Assembly: GCA_031421855.1 (NCBI GenBank)
Contig: JANOPN010000035.1
Location: 1-7,120, forward strand
DNA length: 7,120 nucleotides
Direction of reading: 5' to 3'
DNA from: JAAFHN01 sp031421855
GTDB lineage: Bacteria; Pseudomonadota; Gammaproteobacteria; Burkholderiales; Burkholderiaceae_C
Below, in pieces: positions 1 through 6,704 of this stretch. Made by a program: the position numbers and the translations under genes. Positions within the stretch are counted from its first letter, which is position 1. Every line of letters begins with the position of its first letter. The notes below the pieces were generated by a model that was not told where the DNA came from, made no database searches, and saw only the letters and a list, made by a program, of their open reading frames with translations.

Positions 1-258
1 CAGCATGATGATGTCATCGCCCGTCTCATTGGCTCCGTCGCCAAACACCACGTCGTTGCCTGCGCCGGTGAACACGGTGTCATCGCCCGCGCCCGCATTG
101 ACGATGTCGTTGTCAATGCCGGTGTAAACCAGGTCATTGCCGCCACCCGCTTCGACGATGTCGTTGCCCCCATCGTCAGTCACCACGTCATCGCCATCGA
201 GCATTTTGAAAGAGTCGCTGGCGGCAGTGCCAAAGACCAAATCTTTGTCTGGGGTGCC
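1..258 (-). repeat. Start of RTX nonapeptide (GGxGxDxUx) array
   Basis: From residue 1883 the protein reads GTPDKDLVFG, a usual opening of an RTX array, followed by TAASDSF and then nonapeptides: GGNDIVEAG (1912-1920), GGNDLVYTG (1921-1929), a degenerate IDNDIVNAG (1930-1938), AGDDTVFTG (1939-1947) and AGNDVVFGD (1948-1956). Such repeats form a calcium-bound parallel beta-roll after export. The array continues past the left window edge, so the repeat number and the C-terminal export signal cannot be judged. Confidence 0.93.
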
Positions 259-3200
259 AATAAAGGCTTGGCCAGGGCCAAACTTGGACTGAACCACCAC
301 GCTGGTACTCACCGTGCCATCCGCATTCTGCACTGGCACCTGCACCTCATTGCTGGTGCGAAGCGTCACGTCGGCTATGGCCAGGGTGGCACCGCTGGTG
401 GTGGCGCTGGCCACGCCATGGACGGTTTGGCCGTTGATGACCTGGAAGTTGCCATCGCTGGTCAAGGCCACGCCTGTGATGCCAAAGTCCGTGAGCGATT
501 TGAACTCACCAACTTCTTGAACGCCATTGCTGTTGGCATCTTGCCAAACACCAAAGCTCGCCCACTTGGCGTCGCCAGCATCCAACTGGCCATTGTTGTT
601 GCTGTCAAAGGCTGCTTTGAGCGCGGCCAAGTCGGTTTGTTCGCCTGGTGCGTAGCCCACAAAGCCAATCTCGTTGAAGCCGTCAATCGTGCCATTGGCG
701 TTTTGGTCATAAGCCAGCAGGGCATCTCGTGGGCTGACCCACGCCATGCGTTCCTTCCAGCCATCGCCATTCACGTCCATGAAGACGTTGGAGTCGTCAA
801 CATCGGTGAAGGCAAAGCCATCCCCGTCAAGGTCAATCGCAATTGGTTTGCCACCGCCGGACGTTGCTACAGTAGGCAGTGCCTGTGGCCCAAAGTGGGT
901 GACGTTGACTGTGATGTCTGCAAAAGAATCTGGTTTGCCGACCTCGGTGGCGCGCACGGTAAATGAATCTGCAAAACTTGTCTCACTGGCATCGTAAACG
1001 TTTGAGTAGACATTGCCAGGCAGCGTGTTAGCAGAAACTGCACCCGTTTGAGGGTTGACGTAATCCACAACCCCCTCGCCCGTAACATCGCCGACCGCAA
1101 CCCCGTTGGGACGCAAACCCAGGTAGCTCCAGACGCCGGTCGAACTGTCAAGTGTGGCTTGTCCAAAAAGGGCCGTGCCCACAACTGAATACGTGTAATT
1201 CACATCACCATCTGGATCAATCGCCTTGACGGTGCCGCTGTTGGCCGCCACATAGCCTTCAGGGCTGTTGTGCCCAATGTAAGAGGTAGGGTAGTAGCCG
1301 ATTATGGTCGAGGTGTAAGTTCCGCTGTCGCCGCCATCAGGCACATCCTGGTAAATCGGCGCGCCAGGGATGACCTGTGTGAAGGCGGTGTATTGAACGG
1401 TACCGCTGGTTTGACCATGCCCTATTCCACCACCCGTTGCATCTTCACCGCTGCCCGAGCCAGCCGTGTAGTAGGTGTAATTGACTGGTGCGTACCCATA
1501 AATGGCGATCTGCGGGTTGTAAGTTGAGCTTCCCGCCGCTGGTGAGCCGCCCGTGGTACCGCCGCCACCAGTAGAGCCGCCACCCCCAGTCGAACCACCG
1601 CCGGTGCTGCCACCGCCCCCAGTCGATCCCCCGCCGCCGGTGTTGCTGCCCCCGCCGGTATCGCCAGTACTGCCGCCACCCCCTGTCACCGCCACATCGT
1701 TTACAGGGGCCACTTGCAGCAACACGCTGGCCTGTTTCTGCGTGCCATCGGGTGCTTTGACTGTGTAATTGAACCCGGCTGTGCCGTTGTAATTGGCCTC
1801 CAACTGAAGCCGCACATTCCCCTGGGCATCCAGCGTGGCGCTGTTCAAATGGCTGCCGATACCCACCGCGCTGATCGTCAGGCCTGCATCGGTACCCGTT
1901 TTGCCATGCCAAGTGTCATTGGCCAGCAGTTGCGCCGCGCTCACGGTGATGGGCAGGTACCCTTGGGTATCTGGGTTCCAGGCACCAATCGTGCCATCCT
2001 CGTAAAGTATGTCGGCCGCCGTGGTGCCGATGCTCTCGTTGCCGACTTCCAGGCCGAGCGAGTTGTAAATGGCTTCTTCACTCATGACCTTGGTCACAAT
2101 CACCTCTGGGCGACCATTGGTGGAATTAATCAAGATGCCAGCGCCCACCGCCTGGTAGGTTTGGCCTTCGGGGGCGGCCTCTAGCGTGAGCGTCGAAACT
2201 GCACCAAAGCCACCGCTTTTTTCGTAGCGACCATTGGCATAGTCAATGGCTGTGATGCCCGCTGCAGCCAGGCTGCGCAGTTCTGCCACGCCACCGGTCT
2301 CATCCTGAGCGGCTGTGATTTTTGCATCGACGAGAATGCCATGCACATTGCGACCATCCTGGTTGAAGTCTTGCCACACCTGCAGCTGGCGGTATACCGG
2401 GTCAGACGCATCGATGCGACCGTCGGCATTGGCGTCAAAGGCTGCCAGACTGCGTAGGCCCTTCACCTGGTCGGCTACCAGCGGGTTAGAAACCAGCTCA
2501 GCGCCGTTGTCCACACTGGCGTTGAAGTTGCTGTCCAGCACCAAGAAACCATCGTTGCCAGCCACCCAGCCCACGTTCTTTTTGTAGCCCGTGCCATCCC
2601 AATCAAAACTCACCTGGCTGGTGGCCATGGAGATGGTCGAGACCGTGCCATCGCCATCCAAATCAATCCCAATCGGCATAAAGCCGCCCGCGTACTTCGA
2701 ATTGGCATTCACATCATTGGGGTGGGCTGCGGCATAGGCGCTGTCTGCATTGGCCCCCAGACCCGCCTTGGCGGCACGCTCCTCATCGCTCACACCCGCA
2801 TTGGGGTCACCTGCGAGACCTTGCAGCTTGGCAGTTTGCACCTCCCACAGCGGGGCCAAGGCACCACGCTCTTGGGCGATGTTGAACAGGTAGGCGTTAA
2901 GCTGAGGGTAGTCTGGCAGGCCAGGTACCGTCAAAAGCGCCCGCAACTCGGGCGTCATTTCGGCAGGGGTCAGCCCAAACGCACGGCCTTCATCGGCAAA
3001 CCGCAGCTTGGGGTAGCGCTGCTCACCAGTGATCGCATTCACATCCTGCACCGCATAGCCCTTGTCTGCAAACTCGCTGGCGCGCCAGCTAATGGAGGGC
3101 AGGCGCTGGGGGATGATGCCAAGGCGCAAATTGCTGTCAGTCTGTTTGTCGTTGAAGTCTTTGACGGTGCTCATCAAAGCATCGATCACGCTGGTCAGTT

Positions 3201-5904
3201 GCGCCTGCACGCGGCTGGTTCCAAAGCTCTCGCCAGTGGCGTTGACTTTTGGGGTCAGGTTACCTGGGCCATCGCCAAAGCTGATGCTGGCCGTGCCCCA
3301 GGCATCGGGGGGGCCGGGGGCCATAAAAGCTTTGATGAGGGAAGCGCCAATCAATACCCAGCCCAGCGGGTTGCTGGTTAGAAACGCCGAGCCTTGGATC
3401 ATGGAGCCAATGCTCATGGCCGCGCCCAGCGGGTCGCCCGCCTCAAGCGCCACAACCAACCCCAAGAGCGGCACCGCCCCCAGTGAGCCACCACCCGCAC
3501 CAGCCAGGGGCGAGCCATTCAAAAAGCTATTCACCGCGCTGGCCGTGCTGTTCAGCAAAAAGCCGCCTGCTTGGGTGGCGTTCAAGGCGAGGTTGGCGGT
3601 GTTGACCACGCTCAAGACGGAGCTGGCCTTGGCCAGGTCGCTGCCGTTTCCAGAAAACGCGTTGTGCAGGCTCACCAGGCTTTGCAAGCCACTGGCGACG
3701 GTGCTGGCCGTGCCAAGCTCCGGCAGGCTGCCCCCGGGGGTGCCCAGTTGATCTAGGTTGTTGAGCAGTTTCAGGCCACCGGCGACGATGGGCAAGGGCT
3801 GGCCTGATTGAATGGCGTTGATAAAACCTGGCACATCGGCTAGGGTGGTGATCAGGCGGTCGTTGTAAGGGGCGATAACGGCAGGGCTGCCAATTACCAA
3901 ACCATCAGCATCGCGCTGGGTGATGAGGGCGCTGCCATCGGGGCGAATCAGGGTTTCTTTGATTTGCCCTGCATTCACACCCGACAGAATGGGTTCTATC
4001 CGCTCGGTGTACAAAAGTGTGTTGGACGCGTCATAAGTTTCATTGAGCTTGACGCCGCCACCCAGGGCTTGGCTGTAAGTGGCTGACAAAACGTTGCCTG
4101 CGTCATCACGCACGATGTTGAAGGACGCGCCGTTGGCCAGCTCTAAGGTTCTAAAGTGTTGCTGCGCGCCGGTGTCGGTGACTGCGCTTCTGTCGTAGAC
4201 CACCGGGGCGGGGGCGCCGGTGGCGGCTTGAAGAGATGGGTTGAGGCCTTCGATTAGGGCGATGCCTGCGGGGCTGACGGTGCCAGTCAACAGGCTGTCG
4301 AAAGTGAAACCGAGTGCGGCTAGGTCTTGGGGGGAAAGGGTGACTGTTATGGGCTGGCCACCAATCGTGACGAGCCTGAAGTCTGATTCTGAAAATTCGC
4401 CGTTGGCATCGGCTGTGCTTGCGTCTGCATGTTGAATCAAGGTGACAGTTGAGCCACCCAGATTGGTTTGAACGGCGCGGTCAAAACCACCAATTCCGTC
4501 AGAAGCGCCAATGGACGAGCCCAAAACCAGATGGTTCGAGTTGGTTGCAAAAACAGTTTCAGTGCCGTCTTGGTAGATCGCTGTCTCAATCGTGTTGCCG
4601 TCGCCATCAATTTGGGATGTGCGCGACTTCAGGACATTGATCTTGACGTTGGGGACTGGGACATCGTCACCCAAGGGGTTGATGTAGATCAACACGCCTT
4701 CTGTGTTGACTTGCGCGTCGTATATCCCCGTGCTGTTTTGCTGTGCTGCGCCGATGACTGCAGCAACCAGCGTCGGATTGCCTTCGCGAAGTGATGCGAT
4801 TTCAGCTACGGTCAATTGCACGCCGCCCAACTTGAGGGCAGCACTGTCGGGTATGTAGTATTTATCGAAGCCAGAGGTGATGAGGAAGCTTTTCTCGGAA
4901 TAACCTGTCGAATCTGAAAACTGTCCAAACGTTTGGACTTGTGTGGTGCCTTTGATGTACGCCAATTCAACATCCAATGGGCCAGTCATACTGCCTGTGT
5001 TGCGGCCAACTTTGATGCTGGTGCTAGCACCGGGCGTGTTGTTATCGCTCAAACGCACTTCACCGACGAAGCCGACTTTGACAAGATCGGTCGGCGTAAC
5101 GCCAGCAATGGTGAGCGCGGTGTCTGCGGCCAACCAGCCATTTCGGCCAAACCATTCAATCGAGTTTTTGGCGTAATAGGCAACATAGTTGCCGGAAACA
5201 CCCGACGGAATAGTTCCAGAAATCCAGGCTATGGCCGCGGCGGTTGCGGTTCTGCCGTCTAGTTGGATGCCGAGAGGATCAATTAGACCTGTAGCAGTGC
5301 TGGCGTAACCTCTCAGCGCCTCCCATTGCCCCCTCGGGCTTGTGGTCTTTATTATGTCCAGGGCTTCACCCGCCGTCTTTCCTGAATCGATTTGAGCTTT
5401 GACTCGTAGATTCCAGTCATCAATATAGGCAGCAGCCTCTTCGCGCAAGCTTAAAGTGACTCGGTCACCGACGTAGGCGGATAGATTGGCAGACGTTTTA
5501 CTTTGATTTTCGATGCTCGCCTCTTGTGCACGTTGTTGCACAAGATTGGCTGCCCCCCGTTCAGAGTGAGACACCTCGTGGCCAACCACGCGCACCACTT
5601 CGGTGAAAGCCACTTCCTTCCTTGCAAGGACAGCGAAATACGAGTCTGGAAATCCTATGGTGTCTGGAGCGCCATCCGTTCCAAGACGAAAAAACATGCT
5701 CTCATTCTTTGATCCAAAATCCTCAAGCCCAGCACTGTTATTCTCGAAGACACCGCCCCTCGATTCAAATCCGGCGAAGCGCTGGCGCATGTCTTCTGAC
5801 GAATTGATGGCCTCCAATAAAGTAGCAAAACCAGGGTCGCGGAGCTGCAACACGTTGAAATTGCGAAACATGCTTGATGCGGCATTGAAATTCGGAGTTG
5901 TCAT
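1..5904 (-). CDS. Giant RTX-type calcium-binding protein with N-terminal HExxH motif (C-terminus beyond window)
   Basis: A single frame of 1968 codons is open from the ATG at 5904 to the window edge; I translated it throughout without meeting a stop. There is no N-terminal signal peptide (start MTTPNFNAAS), and RTX nonapeptides of the form GGNDxVxxG begin near residue 1883. Both fit export by a type I system using a C-terminal signal, which would lie outside the window. Order of parts: HExxH motif (109-113), unrecognised region (about 200-790), hydrophobic Ala/Gly-rich stretch (797-866), EF-hand-like module (1076-1222), cadherin-like domain (1311-1402), Gly/Ser/Thr linker, Tyr-rich segment, VCBS-like segment, second EF-hand-like module (1686-1817), RTX array. 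The start is chosen because it overlaps the upstream stop as ATGA, with an AGG nine bases before it (5914-5916); Met12 is an alternative. Function is not certain: secreted protease or toxin, or surface/biofilm protein. The RTX class is secure, the specific role is not. Confidence 0.93.
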   Translation of the reverse strand, partial: MTTPNFNAASSMFRNFNVLQLRDPGFATLLEAINSSEDMRQRFAGFESRGGVFENNSAGLEDFGSKNESMFFRLGTDGAPDTIGFPDSYFAVLARKEVAFTEVVRVVGHEVSHSERGAANLVQQRAQEASIENQSKTSANLSAYVGDRVTLSLREEAAAYIDDWNLRVKAQIDSGKTAGEALDIIKTTSPRGQWEALRGYASTATGLIDPLGIQLDGRTATAAAIAWISGTIPSGVSGNYVAYYAKNSIEWFGRNGWLAADTALTIAGVTPTDLVKVGFVGEVRLSDNNTPGASTSIKVGRNTGSMTGPLDVELAYIKGTTQVQTFGQFSDSTGYSEKSFLITSGFDKYYIPDSAALKLGGVQLTVAEIASLREGNPTLVAAVIGAAQQNSTGIYDAQVNTEGVLIYINPLGDDVPVPNVKINVLKSRTSQIDGDGNTIETAIYQDGTETVFATNSNHLVLGSSIGASDGIGGFDRAVQTNLGGSTVTLIQHADASTADANGEFSESDFRLVTIGGQPITVTLSPQDLAALGFTFDSLLTGTVSPAGIALIEGLNPSLQAATGAPAPVVYDRSAVTDTGAQQHFRTLELANGASFNIVRDDAGNVLSATYSQALGGGVKLNETYDASNTLLYTERIEPILSGVNAGQIKETLIRPDGSALITQRDADGLVIGSPAVIAPYNDRLITTLADVPGFINAIQSGQPLPIVAGGLKLLNNLDQLGTPGGSLPELGTASTVASGLQSLVSLHNAFSGNGSDLAKASSVLSVVNTANLALNATQAGGFLLNSTASAVNSFLNGSPLAGAGGGSLGAVPLLGLVVALEAGDPLGAAMSIGSMIQGSAFLTSNPLGWVLIGASLIKAFMAPGPPDAWGTASISFGDGPGNLTPKVNATGESFGTSRVQAQLTSVIDALMSTVKDFNDKQTDSNLRLGIIPQRLPSISWRASEFADKGYAVQDVNAITGEQRYPKLRFADEGRAFGLTPAEMTPELRALLTVPGLPDYPQLNAYLFNIAQERGALAPLWEVQTAKLQGLAGDPNAGVSDEERAAKAGLGANADSAYAAAHPNDVNANSKYAGGFMPIGIDLDGDGTVSTISMATSQVSFDWDGTGYKKNVGWVAGNDGFLVLDSNFNASVDNGAELVSNPLVADQVKGLRSLAAFDANADGRIDASDPVYRQLQVWQDFNQDGRNVHGILVDAKITAAQDETGGVAELRSLAAAGITAIDYANGRYEKSGGFGAVSTLTLEAAPEGQTYQAVGAGILINSTNGRPEVIVTKVMSEEAIYNSLGLEVGNESIGTTAADILYEDGTIGAWNPDTQGYLPITVSAAQLLANDTWHGKTGTDAGLTISAVGIGSHLNSATLDAQGNVRLQLEANYNGTAGFNYTVKAPDGTQKQASVLLQVAPVNDVAVTGGGGSTGDTGGGSNTGGGGSTGGGGSTGGGSTGGGGSTGGGGTTGGSPAAGSSTYNPQIAIYGYAPVNYTYYTAGSGSGEDATGGGIGHGQTSGTVQYTAFTQVIPGAPIYQDVPDGGDSGTYTSTIIGYYPTSYIGHNSPEGYVAANSGTVKAIDPDGDVNYTYSVVGTALFGQATLDSSTGVWSYLGLRPNGVAVGDVTGEGVVDYVNPQTGAVSANTLPGNVYSNVYDASETSFADSFTVRATEVGKPDSFADITVNVTHFGPQALPTVATSGGGKPIAIDLDGDGFAFTDVDDSNVFMDVNGDGWKERMAWVSPRDALLAYDQNANGTIDGFNEIGFVGYAPGEQTDLAALKAAFDSNNNGQLDAGDAKWASFGVWQDANSNGVQEVGEFKSLTDFGITGVALTSDGNFQVINGQTVHGVASATTSGATLAIADVTLRTSNEVQVPVQNADGTVSTSVVVQSKFGPGQAFIGTPDKDLVFGTAASDSFKMLDGDDVVTDDGGNDIVEAGGGNDLVYTGIDNDIVNAGAGDDTVFTGAGNDVVFGDGANETGDDIIML
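454..849 (-). other. Second DxDGDG/EF-hand-like calcium-binding module of the giant protein
   Basis: Residues 1686-1817 repeat the layout of residues 1076-1222: PIAIDLDGDGF (1687-1697), FMDVNGDGW (1708-1716), AWVSPRDALLAYDQNANGTID (in 1721-1741), FDSNNNGQLDAGD (1766-1778) and VWQDANSNG (1786-1794), then LTDFGITGVALT. The two copies share the order of motifs but differ widely in sequence, so the duplication is old or the modules were acquired separately. It directly precedes the RTX array, the common position for this module. Confidence 0.8.
895..1266 (-). other. VCBS/cadherin-like segment of the giant protein
   Basis: Residues 1547-1670 begin with the pattern GTVKAIDPDGDVNYTYSV (1557-1574), followed by GQATLDSSTGVWSY (1581-1594), typical of VCBS or cadherin-like repeats, where a DPDGD calcium-type turn precedes paired beta strands. 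The end shows SFADSFTVRATE (1643-1654) and FADITVNV (1661-1668), like the final strands of such domains. Between them is a less typical insertion (about 1598-1640). It is assigned as an extracellular beta-sandwich spacer; the exact family is uncertain. Confidence 0.6.
1534..1683 (-). repeat. Gly/Ser/Thr linker encoded by short in-frame DNA repeats
   Basis: Residues 1408-1457 consist almost only of Gly, Ser and Thr in units such as TGGGGS and TGGGS, with single Asp and Asn interruptions near the start. The DNA is a run of degenerate 15- and 18-base units (on the plus strand variants of CCGCCACCCCCAGTCGA). Unit lengths are multiples of three, so gain or loss by slippage would change linker length without breaking the frame. 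The likely role is a flexible hinge between the cadherin-like domain and the Tyr-rich and VCBS-like part. Confidence 0.9.
1699..1974 (-). other. Cadherin-like (tandem-95 type) domain of the giant protein
   Basis: Residues 1311-1402 show the usual order of this extracellular beta-sandwich repeat: LLAND (1326-1330), LTISAVGIGS (1342-1351), TLDAQGNVRLQ (1357-1367), NYNGTAGFNYTVK (1371-1383), and the closing strand VLLQVAPVNDV (1394-1404). Such domains act as rigid spacers in adhesins and RTX proteins and often bind calcium between domains. Only one clear copy is present here, so it is a spacer between the first calcium module and the flexible linker rather than part of a long adhesin stalk. Confidence 0.75.
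2239..2679 (-). other. First DxDGDG/EF-hand-like calcium-binding module of the giant protein
   Basis: Residues 1076-1222 carry acidic loops in a recurring order: DLDGDG (1081-1086), DWDGTG (1101-1106), LDSNFNASVDNG (1123-1134), DANADGRID (1157-1165) and VWQDFNQDGR (1176-1185), ending in the pattern LRSLAAAGITAIDY. DxNxDGxID spacing is that of EF-hand or dockerin-type calcium loops. This arrangement, with a tryptophan before QDxNxDG, is a familiar module beside RTX arrays in large bacterial proteins. It probably folds on calcium outside the cell. A diverged second copy is found at residues 1686-1817. Confidence 0.8.
3307..3516 (-). other. Hydrophobic Ala/Gly-rich segment of the giant protein
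   Basis: Residues about 797-866 are almost free of charge over long runs, for example GAVPLLGLVVAL (809-820) and, after NPLG, WVLIGASLIKAFMAPG (849-864). The segment is followed by DAWGTASISFGDG, after which the protein becomes ordinary soluble sequence. From memory, similar NP(L/V)GW-type hydrophobic stretches occur in other large RTX proteins ahead of the calcium-binding modules. It could insert into a target membrane, as hydrophobic parts of RTX cytolysins do, or be a packed helical core. No membrane topology is claimed. Confidence 0.45.
5566..5580 (-). other. HExxH zinc-metallopeptidase-like motif in the giant protein
   Basis: Residues 109-113 read HEVSH, preceded by the hydrophobic run VVRVVG. 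In zincin peptidases the two histidines bind zinc and the glutamate is the catalytic base. A possible third ligand of gluzincin type is Glu155 or Glu156 in the segment LREEAAAY (codons near 5437-5451), about 42 residues after the second histidine; helices carrying such a glutamate followed by Ala residues are common in this fold. The motif is short and can occur by chance, so activity is inferred. Its place at the far N-terminus, opposite the RTX export end, is where a cargo domain of an RTX protein would be expected. Confidence 0.5.
5901..5904 (-). promoter_or_regulatory. ATGA stop/start overlap: translational coupling
   Basis: The lipoprotein stop TGA (5903-5901) and the giant gene start ATG (5904-5902) share two bases in ATGA. 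The only Shine-Dalgarno-like sequence for the giant start is AGG nine bases upstream, inside the last lipoprotein codons. Such overlaps usually mean that ribosomes finishing the first gene restart on the second, fixing the output ratio of the two products. The overlap is seen directly; coupling is inferred. Confidence 0.8.
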
Positions 5905-6545
5905 TTTTGGTTGCCTGGAGTTGGGGTTGAGGGGGTCGAAGAATCGGTAGGTGATATGAGCGGAGGATCGGTAAAGTCGATAGCGATGGTCCCTACACAC
6001 TCAACAAGTTGTGGGAGAAAAAATATTCGACGATCAACGCTATTGAGCGTCGTTAAATAGGTTTCCTCAGCGATGCTGTGAGGTTGCCAGATGGTTAGGC
6101 GACGCTCCCATTTCCGCTTAATGAGTTGAGTTATAAGGTCTTCTCTGGAAACACAAAACTGCCGTCCTGTGTCATGGAGTTGGTCTTTGGTCATGAATTT
6201 GAACGAAATTTCGTAGCGCAATGGGATCTTCCCCTTTGGGGTGTACGAGTAGTAGCTGGCATAACCCGGATTGAATGGAAACTGCCCCGTGGCAATATGA
6301 ATCTGGCTTGATTCGGCGTAGTTTTGATTTTTTTGGTAGGTCAATCCAAACTCCGCTTCCAGAGCCGCAATGGTCGGCGGCGGCCCCTCCGCAATCTCAA
6401 TCAAGCGGCGCATCATTTGCAGTTCTGCTGGATATGTACCGGCGCGTTGGTAGGGTGCAGGCGGCGTTTGCGTTTGAGCGCACGCGCAGGCAAGTAAGCC
6501 CAGTACACTGATCAAAACGGACGCCCAAGGTTTAAAAAGTTTCAT
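5901..6545 (-). CDS. Putative lipoprotein or periplasmic protein coupled to the giant RTX gene
   Basis: A 214-residue protein of no family I recognise. The N-terminus is an export signal: Lys2 and Lys5, the hydrophobic run WASVLISVLGLL (7-18), then LLAC, which places a lipobox cysteine at residue 20; the next residue is Ala rather than Asp, which would favour the outer membrane if lipidated. An AxA site (ACA, 21-23) would also allow ordinary signal peptidase cleavage. The mature part has two further cysteines, Cys131 and Cys183, which could form a disulfide, and a Pro/Ser/Thr tail (194-211). The start is well fixed: an in-frame TGA lies two codons upstream (6549-6551), and GGGA (6553-6556) is a modest ribosome binding site. 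Its stop overlaps the start of the giant gene, so the two products are likely made together. Immunity protein, inhibitor or surface anchor for the giant are all possible; none is shown by the sequence. Confidence 0.88.
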   Translation of the reverse strand: MKLFKPWASVLISVLGLLACACAQTQTPPAPYQRAGTYPAELQMMRRLIEIAEGPPPTIAALEAEFGLTYQKNQNYAESSQIHIATGQFPFNPGYASYYSYTPKGKIPLRYEISFKFMTKDQLHDTGRQFCVSREDLITQLIKRKWERRLTIWQPHSIAEETYLTTLNSVDRRIFFLPQLVECVGTIAIDFTDPPLISPTDSSTPSTPTPGNQK

Positions 6546-6548
6546 TGC

Positions 6549-6704
6549 TCAATCCCGTCTATAAATGGCTGTCAAAAGCAACCCACGATTTTCGTCAAAC
6601 CCTCCGGATAGTCCAACAGCAAACCCTAGAGCATCCACCCTAAACCACAGCCGCACCGGAACAATTTGGCATGATCCGCCTTTATTCAGTAGCTGGTTTG
6701 GCAT
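6549..6704 (-). CDS. Short ORF just upstream of the lipoprotein gene (uncertain)
   Basis: The frame is open for 75 codons between a TAA near 6776 and the TGA at 6549-6551. An ATG at 6704 gives 51 residues; a GTG at 6728 gives 59 and has AGG nine bases before it, while the ATG has no visible ribosome binding site. The stop is only three bases (GCA) from the lipoprotein ATG, the spacing of an operon partner. The predicted peptide has one cysteine, no signal peptide and no known motif. Just upstream of the ATG the frame reads F-x-F-x4-QLHD-x3-Q, a pattern also present in the lipoprotein at residues 115-129. It could be a small leader gene, a decayed fragment of a duplicated lipoprotein gene, or chance. 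Confidence 0.25.
   Translation of the reverse strand: MPNQLLNKGGSCQIVPVRLWFRVDALGFAVGLSGGFDENRGLLLTAIYRRD

Noticed and set aside
1..258. Regularly spaced repeats at the left edge as a CRISPR array
   Set aside because: The periodicity is 27 bases in frame with GGxGxDxxx nonapeptides; it is the coding sequence of an RTX array, without invariant repeats or unique spacers.
268..966. Plus-strand open frame of 232 codons
   Set aside because: It lies wholly opposite the giant minus-strand gene, in the part encoding the VCBS-like segment, second calcium module and RTX start. Its composition is what the complement of that coding sequence gives, with no recognisable domain.
1445..1912. Minus-strand 155-codon frame and plus-strand Pro-rich frame over the linker
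   Set aside because: Both are out-of-frame readings of the Gly/Ser/Thr linker repeats, which produce long low-complexity frames in all phases.
2722..3751. Plus-strand open frames of 219 and 229 codons
   Set aside because: These are antisense to the giant gene and are explained by its GC-rich codon pattern. They overlap each other in different frames and show no motifs or ribosome binding sites.
6558..6576. TTGACA and TATAGA on the minus strand before the lipoprotein gene as a sigma-70 promoter
   Set aside because: The two hexamers are only a few bases apart instead of about 17, and the TATAGA would place the transcript start almost at the start codon.
6623..6642. Direct repeat ACCCTA x2, 14 bases apart, as an operator
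   Set aside because: Only six bases long, not palindromic, and not placed next to a recognisable promoter; easily chance.
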